Of a stretch of DNA of 64,000 nt, positions 1 to 12,526 are shown piece after piece. The stretch is from NCBI GenBank assembly GCA_030686995.1, contig CM060680.1:84627104-84691103 (forward strand), read 5' to 3'. The notes beneath the pieces were generated by a model, which saw only the letters and a list, made by a program, of their open reading frames with translations, ran no database searches and had not been told where the DNA came from. The position numbers were made by a program, and so were the translations under genes. This stretch comes from Artemisia argyi. Its lineage: Eukaryota; Streptophyta; Magnoliopsida; Asterales; Asteraceae. Numbering within the stretch: position 1 is the stretch's first letter; each line of letters begins with the position of its first letter.

Positions 1-670
1 AGATACTCGAGTAGTATTATTGGCGCAAGGCTACGATTTATAGCGGCAAATATTTTGACATCATGATTTTGGTTTGACCCTTAATGTAAAACTTACATGT
101 TTAATTTGTAGTCACTGAGAGAAAAAATGTTTATGGGTTAAGAAAATAATAATAAAAGTTTAAGTATTCAATAATATTTAAAATATCAATTTAGTGATAA
201 ATTTTGTTAAAATTTTTAATCAATAATATAATAGCCAACTAACATTACTTAATTATAAGTCACTTTAAGTTTCAAGAATGAAGATGAACTCTTTATACGT
301 AATCAAGATATGTTTATTGAATTTTTTTTAAGTTAGTGTAAAATGTAGTACCAGAGTATTAAAGAGAATTATAATATGAATGAATTATAATATGTAAAGA
401 GAATTATAATCGTAATCTAATGTTTTATATAGTAAGGGAAAGAATTAATTGAAACTAAACCTTTTGTATCAACAAATATAAGAGCTCAATTGCAAAATCG
501 AGTCATCATATTGTCCAATTAAAAAGACAAAATCAAACCAATTAGTCAAGATGTATAAAAAAAACGTTTTTCATTAAAACACCTAAGTTTAATGTGTAAA
601 AAAAATAATAAAAAAAATGAGTAATTAATAAAACTTTATTTGTTAAATTTTAAATAATTTATATTATTAT
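1..670. other. AT-rich spacer, nothing recognised
   Basis: No reading frame, terminal repeat or RNA gene could be supported here. The sequence is AT-rich with short homopolymer runs and looks like old decayed intergenic DNA before the first Helitron-like unit. Confidence 0.5.
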
Positions 671-1303
671 AATATAAACTTAGGTTGTCTTATAAATACA
701 AAATACCCCTAATAAATGTTTCAAGAGTTGATTATTCCCTTTCAAGTGTGATTTCAACAAATGTAGTTTGTACGGTACAATATGTTTTGCATGAGAAATC
801 ATGCACAAAAGTTTGTCCGGTACAACATGTTTCAAGCATCTCTAAACCTCAAAGAATACAAACAAAAAATGTCATGAATGCATAAATTAAACACACCAAT
901 TAGTGGTTAGTCTTTTTACCTTCCCGTCCATGAGTTACAAATATTTTATCAACTATATAATGTGTCAAAAATCACACACAACAAACCACAACTTCCTCTA
1001 CACCGCGTGCACATTGGGCTACAACTTATAATGGTGGTAAAGTAAGCATCATATCGTCTTACTTATTAGTCATATTGATTTATATTATTTTATGTAAATT
1101 TCACGTGTGTTTTGTGTGTGTAACAATGTAGGACATAAATATGGTGCTTAGGAGGTTTGGTAGTAACATCATCTTCTCTAATGGTTTAAGAGATCCTACA
1201 CATCGTTGTCTTATCAATTAAGTGGAACATGCACGAACATTTTTACTTTGATTAACTGTATTTAAGTTACAAACGATCAACTATATCTAATTATTTTTTA
1301 TAG

Positions 1304-1491
1304 CACGTCAAGAAGCATTAAAGAAAGAGATCGAGAAGTTACAAAAATTGTATCAAGAACTAAACATGCAAAAGGCCAATGAACAACAACGACAAAGAAA
1401 ACAACAACAACAACAAGAACAACATCACGGCCACCGGTGGGATGAATACTTAGCATTCATATTAATAGTACGTTACAAATTAAACATGTAA
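1304..1491 (+). pseudogene. Gln-rich exon remnant, copy 1
   Basis: After a TATAG acceptor-like site, an open stretch reads RQEALKKEIEKLQKLYQELN, then a Gln-rich run and a short hydrophobic tail ending at TAA. The helical charged segment followed by poly-Gln resembles the C-terminal part of plant En/Spm-type transposon proteins, but this is a weak guess. About 170 bases upstream (from 1130) another short open stretch could be a previous exon. The same block occurs at 4034 and, more decayed, near 2108-2290, so it travels with the Helitron-like unit, possibly as a captured exon. Confidence 0.35.
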
Positions 1492-2107
1492 TATTTTACT
1501 TCATGTAATACCGATGAACGGGCTAATACTATTGATTCGTTAGCAAGTAAGTTTATTAAAAATAATGTGACGAGCATTCAATTTTTAGCAATAATTGTTA
1601 CTACACTTTGTTGGTGCATTTAATATTTTTGCTCTTAATGTAGTTTTTTGTCTTGCGGTGTGTTAATGTCACTTTCTTAATTAAACGTCGTGGAATATTG
1701 CGTAACTTGATACTTGATATAATTGTGAAAATTATGTCGATGTTACATATTGAAAATGGTAGTATATAATAAAAATATCTTCACACTATCATCTTAACAA
1801 TGAGAATCTTCTAAATCAAAGAAGTTTATAAAGGAGAAGAAAATTGTATTTCAAATGTTATCCTACACCTATCAAGAAGTAAGCATTATTCATTTGAGTT
1901 TGAGATCATGTGATTCATGTCATCATACTGTAAATACTTAGAGTGAGTTACTAATGAATGTTCCAAATTCGATATTATAGTTTATGGAAAAATGTTGTAA
2001 TAATGCATTAATTAAAAATAATAATTTATGTAACTTACTCATATTAAAATATTACATATGAAAAACCTCATTTAAATATAATATTTTGCAAAAAACCTCT
2101 TCACATT

Positions 2108-2290
2108 AAAGAAAGAGATTGAGAAGTCACGAAAATTGTATCAAGAACAAAATATGCGAAATGCCAATGAATAACAACGACAAAGACAACAACAACAAAA
2201 ACAACGCCACGGCCACCGGTGTCAATATAGATGAATACTTAGCATTCATATTAATAGCACGTTACAAATTAAACATGCAATATTTTAATA
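2108..2290 (+). repeat. Third, decayed copy of the Gln-rich exon block
   Basis: The stretch repeats the AAAGAAAGAGATTGAGAAGT..TTGTATCAAGAAC..CAACAACAA..CACGGCCACCGG order of the blocks at 1304 and 4034, with an in-frame stop and small indels. It lies inside the first Helitron-like unit, which is therefore itself composite. Confidence 0.5.
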
Positions 2291-3399
2291 TATGAATTAT
2301 AATTTATTATACGAATTATAATTTATACTCTTGAATATACTAATTACTTTAATGTTTTATGTTTTTATAGTTTTGTTAAAAAAAAAAAATTGTTTTATAG
2401 TTCTCTTTTAATAATGTAATTTATTGAACAATGAAGTTCATCTTTCACAAAAAATGAGAGTTTCAAACATGAACCGAAAATTAGTCCCAAACATTACGAA
2501 AAAAACAATTAGATTCAACTTGTGTGCATCGCATGGGTCCTGAGGCAGTCCAAACCTGTGTGCATCACATGTGGATGAATATAAAAGGTCTCCAACATTA
2601 ATGCCATCACTTTATTTTATGAAATAATTTATGTAACTTATACATATTAAAAAATTACATGTGAAGAGACTCTTTTCAATGTAAATTATTTTAAATGTGT
2701 GCAATGCCTAGAAATGTGATACCATCACAACTTAGATATATATGACGAAAATAATTGCCGAAGATTACGCTATAAAAACTTATATACAGCCCATGTGCAA
2801 CTCAATAAAGTATTTTAAATACGTATAAAGCTTAACAAATGTGTGACACCATGAAAACTTAAATATAAAATGACAAAAATAAATGCCGAATATTACGCTA
2901 TAAAAACTTCTATACAGCCCATGTGCATCGCACGTATTTTAAATCTATGAAAACTTCTATACAACCCATGTGCATCGCACGGGAATTGTTGACTATCATA
3001 AGAAATAGTTATAACTTAGCCCGATGTATTAATATTAGTTAGTTCAAATAAAAAATGATAGAGTCAATACCAAAATAAATAGACAAAAAATAATACGTAA
3101 AAAATACATCTTAAAAGATTACATATCAATAAACTATTTTAAATACGTATCATGCTTACAAAATGTATGCTACCATGAAAATTTATATATATAATGACAA
3201 AAATACGTCCTGAATATAAAATGACGAAAATAAATGACGGATATTAGACTTTGAAAACTTCTATACAACTCATGTGTATCGCACGGGCTTTCATGACTAT
3301 TCATGTTTGTAAGTGTATTCAAATAATGAAATGACATGATACCGCAATGAATACATAACGAAAATTAGTGAACATTACGTTATGAACACTTAGATACAG

Positions 3400-3432
3400 C
3401 CCGTGTGCAACGCACGGGTCTGGTTGCCTAGT
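3400..3432 (+). other. Helitron 3' terminus: hairpin + CTAG|T
   Basis: CCCGTG / CACGGG arms enclose a 7-base loop; TCTGGTTGC then CTAG and T follow. Helitrons end in CTRR about 10-12 bases after a hairpin and insert between A and T, so this fits the family rule well. Confidence 0.6.
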
Positions 3433-5316
3433 ATACTAAAAGTTTAAGTAGCCTTATAAATATAAGTGGTCATAATAAATGGTTCATGAATTGAAAGTGA
3501 AATGTGGATGCTTTATGTGTTAGTACATTGATTTAATAGTCATGCATAAGGATAAGTACATAAGAGATGAAGTGTTTGGAGCCATGAATGCATAAATTAA
3601 ACACACCAATTAGTGGTTAATCTTTTTACCTTCCCGTCCATGAGTTATAAATATTTTATCAACTATATAATGTGTCAAAAATCACACATAACAAACCACA
3701 ACTTCCTCCACACCACGTGCACATTGGGTTACAACTTATTATGGTGGTAAAGTAAGCATCATATCGTCTTACTTATTTAGCATATTGATTTATATTGTTT
3801 CATGTAAATTTCACATGTGTTTTGTGTGTGTAACAATGTAGGACATAAAGATGGTGCTTAGGAGGTTTGGTAGTAACATCATCTTCTCTAATGGTTTAAG
3901 AGATCCTACACATCGTTGTCTTATCAATTAAGTGAAACATGCACGAACATTTTTACTTTGATCGAAAATGCAATATATTGATTAAATGTATTTAAGTTAC
4001 TAACGATCAACTATATCTAATTTGTTATTGTAGCACGTCAAGAATCATTAAATAAAGAGATCGAGAAGTCACAAAAGTTGTATCAAGAACAAAACATGCA
4101 AAAGGCCAATGAACAACAATGACAAAGACAACAACAACAAGAACAACAACAAAAACAAGAACAACGCCACGGCCGGTGGTATAAATACTTAGAATTCATA
4201 TTAATTGTACGTTACAAATTAAACATGCAATATTTTACTTCATGTAATATCGATAACCGGGCTAATACTATTGATTCATTAGCAAGTAAGTTTCTTGAAA
4301 ATAATGTGACGAGCATTCAATTTTTAATCAATAATTATTACTATATTTTGTTGGTGCATTTTAATATTTTTGCACTTAATGTAGTTTTTTGTCTTGCGGT
4401 GTGTTAATATTATTATGGAGATTAATTGATTATCTTAATATAATTTTAGTTTCATTTGTAGAATGATAAACAAATTTGGTAAAATGAAATTGTTATATTA
4501 GTCATTAAGAGTAGAAAAATTATATGTTGAGATTGATGTCTTCAAATATATTTATATATGCAATATGCTAAAAATTAAATATACTAACAATATTGGACCG
4601 ATTTTCACAACAATAAAAAAATATTGAAACTTAAATGGTTTTTGTGGATAAAATAAAGTGCGAGTAACTAAACGTAGTAATGTGGAGCTACCGTATTTGA
4701 TATGATAAACCAAAAGGATAATTCATTGTCACAAGTTAGATCTCAAAATATAGAGAATATCACTTTGTTACGATTTTATAAAAGGGTTACATTTATTTTG
4801 AAAGAATCGTATGCGTTTAACCCCCCTTTAACATTTAGTATGTAACTTATACATATTAAAAAATTATATGTGAAGAGACTCTTTTAAATGTAGCATCTTG
4901 AAAAAAGTTTTTTCACATATACTATTTTAATGTCAGTAAACTATTTAAATATGTGCCATGCTTAGAAAAGGTGTGATAATATCACAACTTAGATATATAA
5001 TGACAAAAATAAGTGTCAAAGATTACGCTATAAACACTTATATACAGCCCATGTAATGACAAAAATTAGTGTTGAACAATACACTAACGAACATTTAGAT
5101 TAAGCCCATGTGCATCTCACGAGTATGAATGACTCGGTCTAAATATAAAAGTCACCAAACAACTAATTAAACTCATTCATCTTAAACTCATGCGATGCTT
5201 ACAAAAGTTGTGATACCATCACAACTTACAAACCTAATGACGAAAATAAATACCACACATTACACTATGACCTATTAGATAAAGCCCGTGTGCAATGCAC
5301 GGGTCTGAATGACTAG
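3432..5316 (+). mobile_element. Helitron-like element, copy 2 (tandem)
   Basis: It starts directly after the CTAG of copy 1 and ends at a second hairpin (5285-5303) followed by TCTGAATGA and CTAG|T. The segments 890-1680 and 3585-4407 of the two copies are close to 90 percent identical by eye, including the spliced-looking Gln-rich block. Head-to-tail Helitrons are known in plants. No helicase gene is visible. The junction lacks an intact TC start, so copy 2 may have lost its first bases or been produced by read-through of the copy 1 end. Confidence 0.5.
4034..4230 (+). pseudogene. Gln-rich exon remnant, copy 2
   Basis: Same block as at 1304, after a TGTAG acceptor-like site, but a TGA now interrupts the Gln-rich run (GAACAACAATGACAAAG), so the frame is broken. 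It supports the view that this is passenger sequence and not a maintained gene. Confidence 0.4.
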
Positions 5317-5317
5317 T
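5285..5317 (+). other. Second Helitron 3' terminus
   Basis: CCCGTGTGCAATGCACGGG hairpin, nine bases, CTAG, T. Apart from one loop base the hairpin matches the one at 3400, which links the two units as members of one family. Confidence 0.6.
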
Positions 5318-6048
5318 AACTTAAGTAAACTTATGAGTTTTCATATTTTTAATAGCTCTATAAATTCAAGAATTAATCCTAAAATTTGTAACCCCTGAAC
5401 TTAATATTTTTTTAACAAAAACAAAATATATGTTGTTGTTATTTGTAAATATTATTATCATTCTATGTTAAATCATGTATATGCACGCAATTATAAATAT
5501 CAAAATTAAAGCACAAATTAATGTGATATGCAAATGAATACACATGATTGTATATATACGCACGACTCATGTTATTCATCGAGATTAAGTAAGGATGTTT
5601 GGAAAAGTATTGTTTTTACTACCTGACAGTTCCTAGTATATACATGTTTTTGCTATCAAATTCTCCCTATAATTGCTCTTTTTTCCCTTACTTTGATGAG
5701 ATACTATGCTAAATTGGTATAAATTTGTATTTTAGTGTTTATTTGAAGCAAAAAGAGAATTATTAGCCTAAAAGTGATGAAGCCATATTCATACATCGTA
5801 TACCACCCCTAGTGCATATGGCGGATGAGTTCTCGTCAAAAATTAATGATCAACTGTGAAGAAGCTTACGCCGTATGACTCATCCAACCATATGTCGTAA
5901 GAACCTGAAGACCAAATGACATTGACATGCTTATCTAGAAGCATACGGTGTATGCCCATCTTGGTGCATATGTCGTAAGACCGGGCGAGCCAAGCCCTTT
6001 TTGGCTATAAATCCAAATTCGACACACAATTTAAAAGCTTTTGAAACT
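5317..6048 (+). other. Possible LTR U3 remnant with TATA-like site
   Basis: No gene. From about 5780 short repeats built on CATACG, CATATGTCGTAAG and GTATGAC-type words recur, and a TATA-like GGCTATAAATCC lies near 6003. This is the layout of a retroelement U3 region, but no terminal boundaries were found. Confidence 0.25.
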
Positions 6049-7802
6049 TGATGCGTGGAAAATGTGCAAGTTTTAAAATTTATAAACACGAATACCTAGT
6101 CTACTGTCAACACATACGAGCAAGTATACCCGTCCACTTATGGTAAAGGTGGGTAAGTTGAGATCGTCTCAAGGGATTTGGTCATAAGTGTAAATACGTA
6201 ACGAAACAAGCAATAAGGTTGTCACAATCGAAATTACCAAAAAAATTGAAATACTAACAAGATTCAATCAATCACGAAAACAAATACTTGTGTGGAAATC
6301 ATTTTTCTTCATATAGAGTGTTTGAGTAGTTTTGGTGAAACTTGGCAAATGATGCGCAAATCTGAAATAACGAAATTACAATTAATGGTGTATATCATGA
6401 CAATTGTTTTAAGACTTTAAAACACATAATGAACCCTTTCGACCTATGAACACAACATGTCAAAATCCATTGAGTTCCATTTGTTGAAAATATGATTTAT
6501 CCTATTTGTTCCTACGAGTCCTTTCGACCTATACTCGTGTTTGAATTATTATTAGTTCGTTTTAACAAGTCTATGTGATAAGAGTCAATTATCACAATCC
6601 ATACTAATTCGTGCACTAACTTTTTGTAATAAAAACATAAAAGGAAATCCTTTCGACCTTTAAATCTGGTTAAGTTTTAGCAACAAGTCAAGCAAGACAA
6701 ATTATTACTCAAACAAACTTATAAGATGAAATCATGTCTTCATGCATACATAGATAATCAAACACTCATAACAAAGACTACATCATTCCACACAAGTATA
6801 AAACAACTACTCCATATCAATATTCATTTCCACAAGTAAATGACAAACATAAGCATAAACATCATTCATTGATTCAAACTTCATTATTACTGAAAAACAA
6901 AACAAGTGTAATACCTATCTTTCGATTACAAGAAACAAGAACTAAGAACAAGAACTGTGGACTTAGAGCAATCCACACGCCTCCAATCAACTAATATCCC
7001 CCAAGAATAACTCCAAATTAAGCACCCAATACCTTGAAATTCGTCCTAGCACTTCCTGAAAATTGGCAGAGATTTTTCTAGCCTTTTCGGGTAGAGATTT
7101 TAGTGAAATAAGCCTTAGGTTGTAAGGGTTAATTGTTCATAAGATGGTACATTGTTTCTAACCTAAGGCTTTGTTTATATAACTTTGAGAACCCTTTTAG
7201 GCCAAGGAAAAACATCCAATATGAGTTAAGAGTGGGAAATGATCGGCCTCCATGTTTACTCTCCTTAATTCAACCAATAAATAAAGTTAAGAGTCACTGT
7301 TATCGGCTGGATTAATACCATAAGGTTTTTGGTCAAATTGGTTGTGAGTGAAGGCTATCTGACTAGACTGAGGTCCAAAACGGCTACACTTGATTTGGCT
7401 AGAAATGATGTCAAAACGGCTGCGTAGCTATGCAAATCGGTTGGAAGGCCCTCAGCATATACTTTTCTTATCTTTTCCGTTTTTGACTTTCCGAATGCTC
7501 GTTCCTTGATTGTAGTCGACTTATATGATTCCCAAGTCCATAATCTCTTCATTCTTGGCTCGAGAAATGATCTTCAACTGGTATCTTCTCGTGATAATAC
7601 TTCCACGAGTCTTGTGACATGCGGGGAATCTTCATATACGCATATTTCTTCGTTTTTGCTTCTTTTCTTGACTCTGGCTAGCTACAAACATGAAAACTTA
7701 TCTTTGTGTAATATTAGTAGCAAAAGCTCGTTAATTAACCAAATAACATGTATAAACACACGGATAACGTACCTGAAAATATACTCGAATTGAGTGTTAT
7801 CA
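6049..7802 (-). repeat. Gypsy-type LTR, minus orientation
   Basis: Read on the minus strand, a GTGTGGGGGAATT polypurine tract (about 7803-7816) is followed by TGATAACACTC, and the unit ends at ACGCATCA, giving TG...CA ends about 1.75 kb apart. The end resembles the ACGTATCA end of the gypsy LTR at 13,931. No partner LTR was found in the window, so it is either the 3' LTR of a decayed element whose interior lies to the right or a solo remnant. Confidence 0.45.
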
Positions 7803-9536
7803 AATTCCCCCACACTAAAAAAAACAACTATTATTCTTAATGTTCCAACGATTAATGGATCACGGTTAATGGATCATGTTCCAACAATTAATGGATCATG
7901 ATTCGTAAAAAGATAATAATTATTCTTAAAAAGAACAACTATCGTTTAAGCTTTCATATGTGAATACTTTTAGACATGACCTAAGTTTTTGAGCGAGGTA
8001 ACATAACTAAGCACCTCTCGAATAATGACTTTGGATATTTCAATTCACTCTAACACTCGTATATATGACGGATGGTGTAAGTAAATCACTCGTTGCTCAC
8101 TCATGATTTTTGTGTCATACCATAAGCTTGTACAAGTATCAAAACAAATCCGACCGGTGTGAGCACCAGATAAATATATCAAAGAGGACTTTTATTCGGG
8201 TTATAATGTTAGGCTAAAGGTTAATAATAAGGTGTGAGTTAGACATGGGATATTTTTGTGGTAAGGTTCCTACGAACAAAAAATAACTCTAGTCTAAAAT
8301 TGCTAGCTACTACGATCCACATACCATAGAATGATTACTTCCCAAATTTATCCTCTTTAATGAATATAGTTTTTGAGCACTAAAACAAGCGTATCACGTC
8401 TTAGCACATTGGCTAATTGATACACCCAATCATACTTCATTTTCCTTCTTCTTAAAAAAAATAACAGACTGGCTATGATTTTGTCACTTTATAGTTGCGA
8501 TGACTTATTCACTTTTTTTATTACACTTCCTTTCCTTTCGTCACCCCCACACTATGGATGAGCATACGCCACAAAAAATAAATAGAAATAGCTACCTCCG
8601 TCCTTGTCGAAATGACACATACAAGAATAAAGTGTGGTCAACGAGTAATCATAAAAAATGCTTCATTCCAACGAACACTAGCAATCAATAGGCTTGATTG
8701 GGGTTAGGCTAAGGTTTAAAATGTAAAATATTTTTGTATTTTCTGGATTTAATCAAAAGAAAAGAATGGCTCAGCAGGTGTACTAAGGGTATCTAGCGCT
8801 GAAATAAGCACTAATAAATGGGTTCATGTTGGCGGTTAACTAATCGATGTGGTTAGCTAAAGTCTTTTAGATATAAATGGGTGGCCATTTGGGTTTGATC
8901 CTAAGTTGCCTCTTATCACCTAAATTTAACTTTTTCCACACTAATGTGATATCAATACGAAACTCGCAATGCATAACAAGCACAAGTTCTAGAATCAACA
9001 TGATCACCGGCACACTCATAGTAGAAATATTCAAGCATAAAAGATATATGCTATATGTAAAAGGCTTGATCCTCACAATTTAGTGGAAAGGGTTATAAAA
9101 TATACTAGCAACGTTATAGACCCCAAAAAAGGATTAATCTTACAAAGGGTTACGTCCAAAAAATTCTCAAATAGCCATATTTTACCGTTGGAATAATCAA
9201 GTTGTTTTAATTTATATTACGTTTATGTGAGAAAACAAATAGATTAACAAGAGCGAACAAAATTCTATGCTAAAAAGTATAAAATATCCTAAAAAATACA
9301 AAATTTAAAAATGTTACCATTTTTCTTATTTTATTCCCTCCCCCACATTTAAATTTTACATTGTCCTCAATGTAATAAAATGAACTTCAAAGTAAGGGAA
9401 ATATGAAAATTTTAGTCAAAAAGGTACTTCCCGGGAAAAATATGCATTCACCATTGTTGCTTTCACATGCGAACATGAGTTGTATCAACTCGTAAAATTA
9501 AGCATACAATATGCTTCACACACATCAATCCTGAAG
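7803..9536 (-). other. Decayed gypsy interior (3' part)
   Basis: On the minus strand the stretch around 9340-9390 reads TTGAGGACAATGT then a TGTGGGGGAGG tract, a pairing typical of the 3' untranslated interior of plant gypsy elements. I found no conserved protein; the small reading frames here are not convincing. Confidence 0.35.
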
Positions 9537-10332
9537 TGTTGTTCTTCTTGTGAAAAACTAGAAGGGGGGGTTGAATAGTTTTACGTCTGTTTTAAAATTT
9601 ATAAAAACAAGTTTATTTTAAAACACTTCGATTCTAGTTTATGTGATTTCAATACTTGTACTATATGAACAATTTTATAGTAACTAAGCTAATATTGTAT
9701 AAGTAAATGAGTAAGTAATGAGAAGAGTTGGAAAGATCAAACCACAACACAAGGATTTATAGTGGTTCGGCTACAAGGTCACCTTCCTTGTTCCTACTCC
9801 ACTCCCCGAGTCACCTACTCGAGAGTTTTCTTCACTATGTCAACAAACTCCCTTATGGCGGAGAAAACCTTACACACCAATATACACACCACAACTTAGT
9901 CACAACTTAATCACAACTTCTACACAACGAATCTACTTCACACCTATTTTCTTCACACCTATCTTCTTCACACTAATCTTCTTCACACCAATCTACTTCA
10001 CACCTATTTTCTTCACAACTACACTACTTCACTACTAATAAACTTCTTCTTCCTACACAACTTCTATCTCTTCTAAACTACTTATTACAAGCACAACACA
10101 ACTTCACAAATAATATATATACACTATGGACAACTACTCTTAAATACTTCTTGAACTTAGTTGTAAAAGGAGTGTTCTTCTTTTGCACTTTGGATGAGGA
10201 TGGATGAGAAGGGACTGAATCACTTGAAACAAGAATTAGTATTCTAATGATCAAAGGGTTTTGGAGGATGTTTAGAGAGTTTGAGATCTGAAAATTTCGT
10301 GCAAAAGGTAGGTCAAAATTCCAGATTTAAAA

Positions 10333-10343
10333 TGGTATTTATA
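10333..10343 (-). promoter_or_regulatory. TATA box of the copia-type LTR
   Basis: The minus strand reads CCTATAAATACC here. The GC-rich inverted-repeat cassette at 10,381-10,453 lies about 40-120 bases upstream of it on the minus strand, as expected for an LTR U3 enhancer. Confidence 0.45.
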
Positions 10344-10380
10344 GGAGAAAAATTCTGACAGTTTCTGACACAGGAGCCTG

Positions 10381-10453
10381 GCCGGTCCCCTTAAATCATG
10401 ACCGGTCCCCTTAATTTTAAGGGGACCGCCCCTTATAATTAAGGGGGCCGCCC
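10381..10453. repeat. GC-rich inverted-repeat cassette, copy 1
   Basis: GCCGGTCCCCTTAA and ACCGGTCCCCTTAA are followed by TTAAGGGGACCGCCCC and TTAAGGGGGCCGCCC, so the block can fold into strong stems. Related blocks occur at 12,205-12,278 and 53,701-53,778, in an otherwise AT-rich region. Confidence 0.6.
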
Positions 10454-10844
10454 AGCTGTAACGGCCAGAAAACTTGTCATTTAGTGGGGAAAGTTTATTT
10501 GGTGAAAAACTAACTGATTTTGGTTAAAAATTTGAATTCATATATTTAGTATGATTAAAACATTTTTCTTTATTACCAAAAGTGTTTTTCAAAAAAATAT
10601 ATAATATGTTTATATAATTAAATAAACTTTGTATTAATTAATTAAATACACCTTTGATCATGAGATGTATTAAGCACTTGTTTGTCCATACCTTAAGTGA
10701 TTAAGTTGGATATAATGATATAAACTAGCTTAATACTTGTTTACGTAGTAATCTTACGTTTGATGATTTTACATTTTGTGATCGTCAAAACATAGAGATA
10801 TCGAAAAATATAAATAACGTTTTGATACATTATTTATGTCAACA

Positions 10845-11487
<643 letters not shown>

Positions 11488-12075
11488 TTAAGGTTGAGGA
11501 ATCAAGCTTTCAATATATGAAAACATGTAATGGATTTCATCTCTTAATCCAAAGATGATGGTGCGGTTATGGATGCAACAAAGACAAGTATCACCCTGAG
11601 CTTCAAGTAAGCTCCATGGGATGGGATTGTAGGTAGGTGGATTGAGTGGTGATGGTGAAAATTGTGCATCAAGAGGTGTGATGGGTGATAATGAGAGTGT
11701 TATGTCTAAGGTTGCATTTTCAAGAGGTGATGGTGGTTGAATTCTTGGTAGAGGTGATAGGTGAGTGTTGATGTAGTCATTGATGGATGATGATGATGGT
11801 ATGGAAGAGGTGGAGGTTCCATGTGTTGATGGTGTTTTGGATGGTGCATTTGGAGCACTAAGAGATGAGCATTGAGGTGGTGGTGATGGAGTGGTATTGT
11901 CTTCATTTGTGAGATCAACAAAAAGAGTTGTTTTGGTGGAATGATAACAAGTTTTTGTTTCTTGGCATTGTTGGAGGTGGTGGTTTTTGGTGATGACATG
12001 ATGGATTTGTTGAGGTTGATGATGATAAGGAAGTGTGGATGAAGGTGGAATGGGATATATATAGCATGAAATCAT
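11488..12075 (-). CDS. Unrecognised Pro/Ser/Thr-rich reading frame
   Basis: A 195-codon open frame rich in Pro, Ser, Thr and His, with a more ordered C-terminal 50 residues (a WSLLEAQGDTCLCCIHNRTI-type segment). I do not recognise it. On the minus strand a TATA-like GCTATATATATCCC (12,053-12,062) overlaps the start and the second GC-rich inverted-repeat cassette lies about 130-200 bases upstream, so it could have its own promoter. Its position beside the 3' LTR of a copia-type element, where such elements often carry an extra 3' ORF, suggests it belongs to that element. Low-complexity composition means it may also be chance. Confidence 0.3.
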   Translation of the reverse strand: MISCYIYPIPPSSTLPYHHQPQQIHHVITKNHHLQQCQETKTCYHSTKTTLFVDLTNEDNTTPSPPPQCSSLSAPNAPSKTPSTHGTSTSSIPSSSSINDYINTHLSPLPRIQPPSPLENATLDITLSLSPITPLDAQFSPSPLNPPTYNPIPWSLLEAQGDTCLCCIHNRTIIFGLRDEIHYMFSYIESLIPQP

Positions 12076-12204
12076 GATTAGAAATGGTATTAATTTGAAA
12101 TTGCATTTCCAAAATCAGTTTAGTTTTTAAGGGAAATGGTAGCTGGGGCTAACAAAAAAGGTCACAAATTGCAAAAGAAAACAGTGTAAAAACTGTTCCA
12201 GATG

Positions 12205-12278
12205 ACCGGTCCCCTTAATTGGAGGCCGGTCCCCTTAAATTTAAGGGGGTCGCCCCTTATGAATTAAGGGGGCCGCCC
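12205..12278. repeat. GC-rich inverted-repeat cassette, copy 2
   Basis: ACCGGTCCCCTTAA, GCCGGTCCCCTTAAA, TTAAGGGGGTCGCCCC and TTAAGGGGGCCGCCC in the same order as at 10,381. Flanking sequence differs from that copy, so the cassette is a module and not part of a longer shared repeat. Confidence 0.6.
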
Positions 12279-12379
12279 ATCTGATGACCCAGAAATGAAA
12301 AAAAAAAAAAAAAAAATCAAAATTTTTCTGGAAAAATGTTATATTCTGTTTTGATTTTGCAGCAGGCTCTATTTGAACA

Positions 12380-12526
12380 ATTCCTCAAAGTCTTCTCCTT
12401 GATCTTTTAGATTTAGTGAAAGATTTGAAAGGAATCACATATACCCCAGATAATCCAAATCCAAAATCGATGGAAGAATTGTTAGCTGAAGAACAGGCTG
12501 CTAAAATAAATTCCAAAGATGCTTAT
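12380..12526 (+). pseudogene. Gypsy X interior copy A, 5' fragment of gag-like frame
   Basis: From CAATTCCTCAAAG onward this matches 29,003-29,147 of interior copy B nearly base for base and breaks off at GCTTAT, where the young gypsy element is inserted. Copy A resumes at 19,285. To the left of 12,380 the similarity to copy B ends abruptly, so copy A lacks its 5' part, including the zinc-knuckle region. Where copy B has an in-frame TAA, copy A reads CAA. Confidence 0.8.

Larger units (their letters stand above)
671..3431 (+). mobile_element. Helitron-like element, copy 1
   Basis: The 3' end has the classic Helitron form: a hairpin (CCCGTGTGCAACGCACGGG, 3400-3418), nine bases, then CTAG followed by T (3428-3432). 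The 5' edge is placed only by alignment to copy 2, which begins right after this CTAG with a related sequence (AACTTA..CCTTATAAATA.. type), so it is approximate. Weaker relatives of the same hairpin followed by GACTAT or similar occur near 2950 and 3270, suggesting earlier or alternative 3' ends inside the unit. No Rep/helicase gene is visible, so it would be non-autonomous. Confidence is moderate because no clean 5' TC end was found. Confidence 0.5.
9537..10844 (-). repeat. Copia-type 3' LTR, minus orientation
   Basis: On the minus strand an AAAAAATGGGAGAT tract (10,845-10,858) is followed by TGTTGACATAAATAATG, the likely LTR start. The far end is AACAACA at about 9537-9540, giving roughly 1.3 kb. 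Upstream on the minus strand (10,925-11,010) several extra CAAAAAGGGGGAG-type tracts occur; multiple polypurine tracts next to the 3' LTR are a hallmark of Sirevirus-type copia elements. The left edge is uncertain by a few bases and no target duplication could be confirmed. Confidence 0.5.
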
